Positions 1 through 6,121 of a stretch of 10,965 nt of DNA are shown here, one piece after another. Within the stretch, counting starts at the first letter, position 1. Each line of letters opens with the position of its first letter. The notes under the pieces were generated by a model that did no database searches, was not told where the DNA came from, and saw nothing but the letters and a program-made list of their open reading frames with translations. Both the position numbers and the translations under genes were made by a program. Origin of the DNA: Planctomycetes bacterium RBG_16_41_13 (GTDB lineage: Bacteria > Planctomycetota > Brocadiia > Brocadiales > Brocadiaceae); NCBI GenBank assembly GCA_001828295.1, contig MHYI01000221.1, forward strand, positions 1-10,965, in the 5' to 3' direction.

Positions 1-66
1 TGTTTTGAATAATCCATCTCTCACATCATTTCGGGAATATGCCCGTAAAACGTCCAGTCTAAGCAT
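1..66 (-). CDS. Start of an unidentified gene, cut by the left edge
   Basis: An open frame starts with ATG at 66-64 and stays open for all 22 codons to base 1. It reads MLRLDVLRAYSRNDVRDGLF followed by K and T. It begins 24 bases after the stop of the GT9 gene, in the same direction, and a purine-rich GGAAGGA (minus strand, about 85-79) lies 12 bases upstream, a slightly long ribosome-binding distance. The other nearby start (ATG GTG TGC...) stops after six codons, so the ATG at 66 is the best choice. Too little protein is visible to name a family. From position it is probably another envelope or polysaccharide gene of the same operon, but that is inference. Confidence 0.5.
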   Translation of the reverse strand, partial: MLRLDVLRAYSRNDVRDGLFKT

Positions 67-90
67 ATTTGCACACCATCCTTCCGTTTT

Positions 91-1296
91 TTATATACCT
101 TGTGATATTATTTGTTTTTCTTTTCTTGCAGTGGAATTTAATAAGGTACGGATTCCATGGGTCACGTCTTCAACTTTAACTGATTCAATACAATTTTCCT
201 TCAAAGGACATCGTTTTTGATTACACGGGCAACAGGGAAAGTCTTTTCTGACAATATAATATTTATTTCCAAGCGGATACCACTGAGAAACAGATTCCGG
301 ACCAAAAATAAGGACAGACGGAAGGTGCGCAGTTCCTGCCATGTGAGAAGGGCCGCTGCTGACGCCGATGTACAACCTGCATCTTTCAAAGAGAGCGGTT
401 AGTTGTTTAAAAGAATGTATCTCGGTTGCTCCAATTATTGCTTTATCATTCATGAATTTGTTTACCCGTAGAATCAGTGATAATTCCTCACGTGAACCGG
501 TGAGAATAATCTTTGCCCCATACTCTTCAATCAAATAGCGCCCCACTTCTGCATAGCGTGATTCCGGCCACTGTCTTACCGTTTGTCTGGCGCCTGGGTG
601 TATAACAACGAGCATGTCGTCTTTTTTTATACCGTACTTATCAAAAAGGTTATTAATAAAAATTCTGTCTCTGTCTGTTATAAATATTTCAGGCAGTGCA
701 TTATTATCGACTTTTGCTCCCAGCGTTTTTGCAATGACTGTATGGTATTCAGCTTCATGGAGAGATTCCTTATAATCAGCAATTGACGTTAAAAGATACC
801 TGCCTCCTGAGGCGGCAAAGCTTACCCTGTAAGGAATTTTTGCAAAAACCATTAATAGCAGGATATTTCTGGCATCTCCTCTGAAGTCTGCTGCCACATC
901 AAACCGTTCTTTCCTGATCAGTGCCACAATCTTAAAATATTCACGAAAAGCCCGGGCGAAACCTTTTTTGAAGAACCAGGGGGGGTCATATGTCAGGATG
1001 GTATCGATATGTGGATTCTCCTCTAATATCTCGCGGGATTTTAACGAAGTTAAAAAAGTGATATTAGCTTCAGGGAATTGTTCACGGATTGCAGGTAATG
1101 TGTGGGTAGTGAGCAGAACATCACCAATATAATCTACACGAATAAGGAGGATTTTCTTTGGCTTTTCAGGAATCCTTTTTTTTCTCCACATCTTCCATGT
1201 TATAAAGACGTGGAAAATAGTCCAAAGAATAAAGCCAATACTGTCAAAAACAAAGACAATCCTTCTTGTATTTTTTTTAACAAATTTGTATTTCAT
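91..1296 (-). CDS. GT9 glycosyltransferase (ADP-heptose:LPS heptosyltransferase family), membrane-anchored
   Basis: The 401-residue protein is a GT-B-fold family 9 glycosyltransferase, the family of WaaC/WaaF/WaaQ, which transfers heptose or a related sugar to an LPS or glycan acceptor at the cytosolic face of the inner membrane. Visible signatures are DYIGDVLLTTHTLPAI at 55-70 (family GD motif, D59 as likely catalytic acid), DFRGD near 137, HPGARQTVRQWP at 233-244, a donor-site strand IILTGSREE at 263-271, and GVSSGPSHMAG at 311-321. The last usually reads DSGP/DTGP; here the aspartate position is S313. Two additions stand out: a hydrophobic N-terminal segment at about 13-33 that could anchor it, and a C-terminal cysteine cluster (C355, C356, C358, C363, C369), a pattern I recall from many GT9 relatives. 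No good ribosome binding site precedes the ATG; upstream ATG codons are out of frame. Sugar and acceptor cannot be told. Family assignment is firm, substrate is not. Confidence 0.9.
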   Translation of the reverse strand: MKYKFVKKNTRRIVFVFDSIGFILWTIFHVFITWKMWRKKRIPEKPKKILLIRVDYIGDVLLTTHTLPAIREQFPEANITFLTSLKSREILEENPHIDTILTYDPPWFFKKGFARAFREYFKIVALIRKERFDVAADFRGDARNILLLMVFAKIPYRVSFAASGGRYLLTSIADYKESLHEAEYHTVIAKTLGAKVDNNALPEIFITDRDRIFINNLFDKYGIKKDDMLVVIHPGARQTVRQWPESRYAEVGRYLIEEYGAKIILTGSREELSLILRVNKFMNDKAIIGATEIHSFKQLTALFERCRLYIGVSSGPSHMAGTAHLPSVLIFGPESVSQWYPLGNKYYIVRKDFPCCPCNQKRCPLKENCIESVKVEDVTHGIRTLLNSTARKEKQIISQGI

Positions 1297-1398
1297 ACCA
1301 TTATTATTTTATAGTAAAATAAACTACTTTACAATTGCGCTTTGACCCATGTAAGTATGTTCGGTTTCATCCGTGAAGTACTATAGTTAAAAAAACGA
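1297..1398 (-). promoter_or_regulatory. Gap with a possible promoter for the GT9 gene
   Basis: This 102-base gap separates the glycosidase stop from the GT9 start, longer than most junctions here. On the minus strand a TATAAA (1313-1308) sits 11 bases before the ATG, with TTGTAA (1334-1329) upstream at a short 15-base spacing. Such a promoter would give a very short leader, matching the lack of a ribosome binding site before the ATG. In AT-rich DNA these hexamers arise easily by chance, so this is only a candidate. Confidence 0.22.
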
Positions 1399-1427
1399 CT
1401 ACTTAATACTATTGAGTAAGGACGGAT
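1369..1427 (-). other. Imperfect inverted repeat around the glycosidase stop codon
   Basis: Arms ATCCGT (1369-1374) and ACGGAT (1422-1427) pair, and inside them TACT (1379-1382) can pair with AGTA (1415-1418). The minus-strand loop holds a run of seven T. The run lies inside the loop rather than after the stem, so this is not a classical intrinsic terminator. It could still fold at the 3' end of the glycosidase message. Confidence 0.2.
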
Positions 1428-3546
1428 AAATTTTAGAATGAATTTCCTTCATTCTATTTACCAGGTCAAAATAAGGCTGGTCTTCTATATTTAACAGTCC
1501 AAAGTTATTATTTTCACCGTCTGCTGTACGACCGGATGCCGGTTGGTCAACATATTGGTACCATACCCAGCCAATAATGAGAGGAGATTCTATAAGACGG
1601 AAAATATATCTTTCGTACCAGAGACCTCTTTCTTTCTGAGTTTTAAAAGTATAACCAGGCCCTTTTGTGTTAGGTAATCCACTATCCATTGCTTTGAACC
1701 CGAACTCTGTAATTAATATAGGCTTTTTGTGATAGTGCCAGGATCTTTCAAACAATTCGATTGGGGCAACAGCATCATAAGGTTGAAAGCAGACAACATC
1801 GACATATTTATCCATAGCTTCCAATACCTCGGATGGGGCAATGTTACCAACAAATCTAACGCCTAAGATCATATGATTTGTGTCATACTTTCTAATGATA
1901 GAATAGTGCATTTCAAAAAAAGTATCTGCAACAAAGCGTAAGAAAGCGGATTTATCTAATTGTATTCTTGTACGGTCCTTAATTCCTCCGTTAATTTCAG
2001 TGTAGGTTAATAATTCTTCAAATTTGTTGATTTTTGTTCCCCACACAGTTTTAAAGGCTTTCACATTGTTGGCATAACGATTTATTAAAAAATTAATAAC
2101 AGCCTTCTTACCAGGTCTATCTGAAGGAAGTGAGAAATAAATGTCAAATAATTCTTGTCTTTTTAATGGATTGCCACTCCATGGCAATTCATTGCCTAAA
2201 AAATATCCCAAAAGACGGGGGTTGTCTTTTTGGATTTTTGTTACAGTCGCAGCTTCTTTATCTAACGATTGTTTAAATTTTTCATCAAATATATCCGGAA
2301 AGCGGTTCGGATTGGGATGGCTTGCGTCGGTTACTGGCACTGAGATTGCGCTCCTTGGACCTATTGCATCTTCATAAACAAATAGCTTAGAAAGCGCTGG
2401 ATCGCTCTGGATTACAGTATTGAAACCCCATTCCTTTAATCTCCTGGAGGTTTTTTCTACCCATTCTTCAGCGGATTTATAATATTTGGGTAAATTGTTT
2501 TTGTATAGATCTGATCCAACTTGGTCTATATTGGCAAGACTAACTCCAACGACTATAAAACCATTTCCTTCAGGGTCTATCAGCCACCATCTGTTATGTA
2601 TTTCTTCAACATGAAAAAATCCCGTTTTTTTACCTTTGATATGTTTCAGTCCACCGTATTTATTTAAACTGTCACGATCTATCGAAGCGGTTTTGGAGAT
2701 ATCGGGAGGAGGTACAGAGACAATTGATACATCATCAAACCAAACAGTACCAGTTACCGCTTGTGCCCCAAGAAGCACAGATATACGTTCTGACTCCTCT
2801 GGAGCAACAAATACTATCTTTTCCTCACGCCAATCTTGAGTCATTTGAATGGGAAACGTTTTGAAGAAAACAGGGGTTGGAACGCCTCTGATAAAACAAA
2901 CTATTGACATGTTTACACCGCTTTGCAATGAATCAAAAACAACAGTAGGCAGAATATCTACCGTCTTAATCCAGACTGATGCCTGGTACCATTTTCCAAC
3001 CTTTAGTTCGGAAATCTCTTGTGTTAATCCAGCATCTCCAGTTGGTGAGGTCTTTATTATTTTCGCTGAACCTTTTCCTGCGTGCGCGATTTCATTATCC
3101 CACAGATAACTAGCTGTCCTGTCAGACGTGGAAAACCCTATCTTCTCTAAATCGATCCAACCGTCTATAGTGTTCCTGGTGGAACGGTCACCTTTTTCAA
3201 AATCGGGATTTTTTAGGGGATATTTGTCACTTCTTTCTAATTTCCCCTTATCTGACATCTCTGTCAGACTTTTTATCGCGTCATCCAGCAGTCTACCAGC
3301 AAGATCAAGGTCGCCTTTCTCTGCTGCTATTCTTGATTCCATATCTAATTTTAATGCCTTTGTTATACCTATCCCCACGGCTTCCTTTTCCTTAATTAGC
3401 GTACGAACTCTTTCTGCTTTTCTCATAAGCTCCTCTATGGCAAGACCCTTTGTATCTTCAGCCTGAGAGTGTCTAATGAATGCCCCGAGAAAAATAATGG
3501 AAACCACTATTATAATAAAATATGTGGAAAGTCTGTTTTTGTACAC
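1399..3546 (-). CDS. Secreted clan GH-A glycoside hydrolase with carbohydrate-binding-like domain
   Basis: This 715-residue protein is probably an exported polysaccharide hydrolase. It starts with GTG at 3546, supported by AAGGAG (minus strand, 3559-3554) seven bases upstream. A signal peptide is clear: KNR, a hydrophobic core at about 9-24, and likely cleavage after SQA at 27-29. A charged helical stretch follows (about 30-105), then a beta-sandwich resembling CBM4/9-type modules (about 110-278: NPDFEKG, GKGSAKI, GKWYQASVWIKT, WFDDVSIV). The catalytic barrel spans about 300-710. FLGNELPW (449-456) offers E453 as acid/base, and ILITEFGF (610-617) offers E614 as nucleophile, the clan GH-A arrangement. 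WVWYQYVDQPASGR and the late GENNNFG recall agarase-type GH50 and its relatives, but the exact family is uncertain. It lies 20 bases after the radical SAM gene in the same direction. It may trim or release the polymer made by this cluster; substrate and localisation (periplasm or exterior) are inferred. Confidence 0.85.
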   Translation of the reverse strand: MYKNRLSTYFIIIVVSIIFLGAFIRHSQAEDTKGLAIEELMRKAERVRTLIKEKEAVGIGITKALKLDMESRIAAEKGDLDLAGRLLDDAIKSLTEMSDKGKLERSDKYPLKNPDFEKGDRSTRNTIDGWIDLEKIGFSTSDRTASYLWDNEIAHAGKGSAKIIKTSPTGDAGLTQEISELKVGKWYQASVWIKTVDILPTVVFDSLQSGVNMSIVCFIRGVPTPVFFKTFPIQMTQDWREEKIVFVAPEESERISVLLGAQAVTGTVWFDDVSIVSVPPPDISKTASIDRDSLNKYGGLKHIKGKKTGFFHVEEIHNRWWLIDPEGNGFIVVGVSLANIDQVGSDLYKNNLPKYYKSAEEWVEKTSRRLKEWGFNTVIQSDPALSKLFVYEDAIGPRSAISVPVTDASHPNPNRFPDIFDEKFKQSLDKEAATVTKIQKDNPRLLGYFLGNELPWSGNPLKRQELFDIYFSLPSDRPGKKAVINFLINRYANNVKAFKTVWGTKINKFEELLTYTEINGGIKDRTRIQLDKSAFLRFVADTFFEMHYSIIRKYDTNHMILGVRFVGNIAPSEVLEAMDKYVDVVCFQPYDAVAPIELFERSWHYHKKPILITEFGFKAMDSGLPNTKGPGYTFKTQKERGLWYERYIFRLIESPLIIGWVWYQYVDQPASGRTADGENNNFGLLNIEDQPYFDLVNRMKEIHSKIYPSLLNSIK

Positions 3547-3553
3547 GGAGATT

Positions 3554-3559
3554 CTCCTT
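3554..3559 (-). promoter_or_regulatory. Strong ribosome binding site deciding a GTG start
   Basis: AAGGAG on the minus strand lies seven bases before GTG at 3546, directly after the stop of the preceding radical SAM gene (3569-3567). It fixes the glycosidase start, and the signal peptide begins immediately there. Confidence 0.8.
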
Positions 3560-3566
3560 GATAGAA

Positions 3567-4922
3567 TTATTGGTAACCAGAGCGGCCATTTGAGAACAAT
3601 TTTTTTATCATAGGTAAAAACTTTAACATACCAATTATCAGGAAATCAAAGAGTCTTAAAGATGGATTGGAGTAAAACATATTTTTTAAATCGCTTTCAT
3701 CATCCGGTAAAAGGTCGATGTGTTTTTTTATAATGCCTTTTTTTAGCGCATATTGAAAGGCTTTCGTTTCAGGTTCTAATCTGATCCAATTCAGAAATGG
3801 CCCCCCCCTTCCCCGAAGGAATAACTTTGCTTTTAAATAAAAAAGAATCGTTTTAAGAATTCCCGTAAAAGTCTCCCCGGGGGGATTTACAAATATGCTG
3901 TAGGTGACATTCAGATCGCCGAAGTCTTTGTTTCCGGTAAACAGCTTAAGACTATCTTTAACATCCTTTTCGTTTAATTCTTTCTGTAAGGCATTCAAGG
4001 CGCTTTGTGAGACTGCATCTGGTGAAAACGTAATGCTTGTACAGCCAGCCTTGATCGCCAGGAGTAAGAAATGTTTTGGTATGTGTTTAAGCTCCATCCA
4101 TGCAGACCATTTTACCTTTAGCCCTCTTTTTATTATTTCTTCACAAATTTCTTCGGAATGCCTCAAGGGCGCATTGAAGACACCGTCGGCAAACATAAAT
4201 TGCTTAATATGATACTGCCTGACTAAGTATTCAATTTCATCACAAACATCTTTTACCGCTCTTATTCTTAACACATTGCCATTCAACTGGGGGTAGTTAC
4301 AATACGTGCATTTTAAAGGGCAACCTCTCCTTGTTTGAATGCCAATGCTTTCCATATGATTTAAATAGGGGGTAATGTTCAAGATATCTCTTTTAGGGAT
4401 AGACAGTTTCTTGAAGTCAGGCAATGGTCTAAAACCAGTAAATAGCACTTTTCCTTCAGTGCGAATATATATACCACGAACTGACTCAGGTTTATCCAGA
4501 TTGTCAAGTAATTCAGGGAGACTTTCCTCTCCTTCCAGGTAAATTCCAAAATCAATCGAGGGATTTCTCTCCATAATCTTATTTGCAAACATGGAAAACC
4601 CGGCTCCACCAACGATAATTTTTGTGTTAGGCGTTGTTTCGCGTATCTTTCCTAAGAGATATTGAAAATGCTTATAGTAATAACAAGGCGCTATTCGATA
4701 TTGATTATCGATATTCCTCAGAGAAATACCGATGATATCCGGGGAAAAACTTATAATGCGGCTTTCTAATTCCTCATAAGGGTTAGCAGTTGTGTTGGGA
4801 TCGAATATCTGAACATCATGACCGTGTTGGTATGCAGCAGTGGATATATAAGCGAGTCCCAGTGGATAAACGGGAGAATATTTGTTGTGACCGAGATAGG
4901 ATTGTATAAAGAATACTTTCAT
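3567..4922 (-). CDS. B12-binding-type radical SAM protein
   Basis: The 451-residue protein has the two-part layout of the large B12-binding radical SAM family (BchE-like and relatives). An N-terminal Rossmann region, about 1-150, includes PLGLAYISTAAYQHGHDV, KIIVGGAGFSMFA at 101-113 and the usual GIYLEGEESLPELL at 126-139. A radical SAM barrel follows, with the iron-sulfur motif C201-x3-C205-x2-C208 inside TRRGCPLKCTYC. The DxHxxG cobalamin-ligand motif is absent, as in many members, so B12 binding, if any, would lack the lower histidine ligand. The C-terminus (about 421-443) is hydrophobic and basic, suggesting membrane contact. Members methylate or rearrange lipids, tetrapyrroles, antibiotics or sugars; the substrate here is unknown. 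The start ATG overlaps the acyltransferase stop by four bases (ATGA at 4922-4919), so translation is likely coupled and the two may act on one lipid. An eight-base homopolymer tract lies in its 3' third. Confidence 0.88.
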   Translation of the reverse strand: MKVFFIQSYLGHNKYSPVYPLGLAYISTAAYQHGHDVQIFDPNTTANPYEELESRIISFSPDIIGISLRNIDNQYRIAPCYYYKHFQYLLGKIRETTPNTKIIVGGAGFSMFANKIMERNPSIDFGIYLEGEESLPELLDNLDKPESVRGIYIRTEGKVLFTGFRPLPDFKKLSIPKRDILNITPYLNHMESIGIQTRRGCPLKCTYCNYPQLNGNVLRIRAVKDVCDEIEYLVRQYHIKQFMFADGVFNAPLRHSEEICEEIIKRGLKVKWSAWMELKHIPKHFLLLAIKAGCTSITFSPDAVSQSALNALQKELNEKDVKDSLKLFTGNKDFGDLNVTYSIFVNPPGETFTGILKTILFYLKAKLFLRGRGGPFLNWIRLEPETKAFQYALKKGIIKKHIDLLPDDESDLKNMFYSNPSLRLFDFLIIGMLKFLPMIKKLFSNGRSGYQ

Positions 4923-5905
4923 AATGAAATAAATTCCTTCTTTGTATCCGTATTGTTGGGTTTCAAAACATATCCAACTTCAGGAAGCGGATATTTTCTT
5001 ATCGTATATAAATATCGTGCATAATGGTCCGGGTAATCTTGAACATAGCGCTCAAAAAGTCTGGTGTAGTTTTTCATCCAGGTGTCGATAAACGCTTGCT
5101 TGTTAAAACCGTTATACAGATCAGCAACGGGTTCATGTATTATAATTTTGTGTTTATTGTCTTTTTGTCTGACAATAAATACAGGCAAAGACGGTGACTC
5201 TGTACTCAAAGATAAGGATGCACCTCCGGTAGAAAGCAACAGAGTGCTGTTTAAAAATGGCATGGCCATCCGTTTCCCTCCGATAATTCCGTCTAATGAA
5301 ATTACCACTACCTCGTTGTTTGCTAATACCCTATAGATTTGTCTTATAGATTTTCCCTCGTCCAGGTAAATAAATTTTACCGGGAGAGAAGATTCGCTTT
5401 CCAGTTCTAGCTTCATAATAATGTTATGAGAAGATACCTCCGTATCTTTTTCAAATGTTAAAGGATTTGCAGCAATCTGATGCACTTTATAGCCGTTGTA
5501 CCCGAGTGCGGGCAGGATTATCTTCCACGAGCCAAAATGCGTTATACAAAGCACGGCGCCTTTTCCTTTGTCAAGGGCATTCTGAAGATGTTCAAATCCT
5601 ACAAAATACGATATTTTGTTGATTTTGTTTTGGTTCAGTTTCGGAAACGTCCATATCTCAAAGAGGTCTTTTCTAAAGTTTTGCATAGTATGCCTGAGTA
5701 TTATATCCAAATCATGCTTTGATAAATCTCCCATTAAACTCCTTAGATCATTTTTAATAATTTGCTTCTTTTTGCCAATCAATATATACCCAGAAAGATT
5801 ACCTATTATATAAAGGGCTTTTAATGGTAAATAGGGTAGAATAAATCTTATTGAATAGAGAAAAATGGTTTTGAAAAAATTCGTTACAGATTGTTCCATA
5901 GTCAT
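4919..5905 (-). CDS. LpxL/HtrB-like lysophospholipid/lipid A acyltransferase family protein
   Basis: This 328-residue protein matches the LpxL/LpxM (HtrB) family, inner-membrane enzymes that move an acyl chain onto lipid A or related glycolipids; length is typical. The N-terminus (about 10-45) is hydrophobic with the usual short membrane anchor. GAVLCITHFGSW at 116-127 is the family's first motif, with H123 as expected catalytic base. The family has HX4(D/E); here the acidic position is K128 (codon AAG), so activity by the normal mechanism is doubtful. GGKRMAMPF (209-217) and SLPVFIVR (239-246) fit the later family blocks. The start could be ATG 5905 or the second in-frame ATG 5899. AGGAG at 5928-5924 is 18 bases from the first, rather far. 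The gene overlaps the radical SAM gene by four bases. It may make a modified lipid anchor for the polysaccharide or an atypical glycolipid; an inactive or divergent paralogue is the alternative. Confidence 0.85.
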   Translation of the reverse strand: MTMEQSVTNFFKTIFLYSIRFILPYLPLKALYIIGNLSGYILIGKKKQIIKNDLRSLMGDLSKHDLDIILRHTMQNFRKDLFEIWTFPKLNQNKINKISYFVGFEHLQNALDKGKGAVLCITHFGSWKIILPALGYNGYKVHQIAANPLTFEKDTEVSSHNIIMKLELESESSLPVKFIYLDEGKSIRQIYRVLANNEVVVISLDGIIGGKRMAMPFLNSTLLLSTGGASLSLSTESPSLPVFIVRQKDNKHKIIIHEPVADLYNGFNKQAFIDTWMKNYTRLFERYVQDYPDHYARYLYTIRKYPLPEVGYVLKPNNTDTKKEFISL

Positions 5906-5911
5906 ATTATA
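5906..5911 (-). promoter_or_regulatory. Candidate -10 box adjoining the acyltransferase start
   Basis: A perfect TATAAT on the minus strand abuts ATG 5905. If used as a -10 element, transcription would begin near the second in-frame ATG (5899) and give a leaderless message. No convincing -35 hexamer is seen 16-18 bases upstream, and AT-rich DNA yields such boxes by chance. Confidence 0.22.
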
Positions 5912-5962
5912 TAGTTTGTATCACTCCTGTCCGTCTGATATCGTATACCATATGCGGTAAAC

Positions 5963-5993
5963 CCAACACGCATCGGCTATTCAGGTGTGTTGG
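5963..5993 (-). repeat. Small hairpin, 7-bp stem and 17-base loop
   Basis: CCAACAC (5963-5969) pairs perfectly with GTGTTGG (5987-5993). No T-run follows the stem on either strand, so I do not call it an intrinsic terminator. It lies 58 bases upstream of the acyltransferase start and could be a leader structure or part of a repeat. Confidence 0.35.
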
Positions 5994-6121
5994 CACTGGA
6001 TAGATTTAATTTTATGTTGGGGCTGATACTGCGAATTTGTCGGGAAATTAGCGGGTATTAACACGGAAACTGGCACCTACCGGACAGTCGTGAGTTTGTA
6101 CATAAGTCCATTCCAAAAATT

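Larger units (their letters stand above)
5906..6121. other. 216-base intergenic gap, G+C-richer than its flanks, possible element relic
   Basis: This is the longest gap in the window, between the Wzy/WaaL-like gene and the acyltransferase. Bases 5941-6090 contain 70 G+C of 150 (about 47 %), against about 37-38 % in neighbouring coding samples; intergenic DNA is normally poorer. It holds a 7-bp stem (5963-5969 with 5987-5993) and a wider 7-bp inverted pair CTGTCCG/CGGACAG (5927-5933, 6081-6087). Only short open frames occur, for example a 17-codon one on the minus strand and a 15-codon one on the plus strand; neither is convincing. It may be a worn mobile-element or dispersed-repeat remnant, or an untranslated leader. 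Confidence 0.4.

Noticed and set aside
5..220. Plus-strand open frame of 71 codons at the left edge
   Set aside because: It overlaps the GT9 3' end and the partial minus-strand gene, and shows no family motif.
1369..1427. Intrinsic terminator after the glycosidase
   Set aside because: The T-run lies in the loop of the possible stem, the stem is interrupted and AT-rich, and no T-run follows the stem.
3128..3466. Plus-strand open frame of 112 codons
   Set aside because: It is opposite the helical N-terminal part of the glycosidase and is Ser/Phe-rich, as expected for an antisense shadow.
5927..6087. Calling the CTGTCCG/CGGACAG pair a proven MITE with terminal repeats
   Set aside because: A 7-bp inverted pair is about what chance predicts in a gap of this size, and I see no target-site duplication beside it. 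It is kept only as a possible relic.
6069..6121. Seventeen-codon open frame in the large gap (minus strand, starting near 6110)
   Set aside because: It is very short, has no ribosome binding site and no resemblance to a known small protein.
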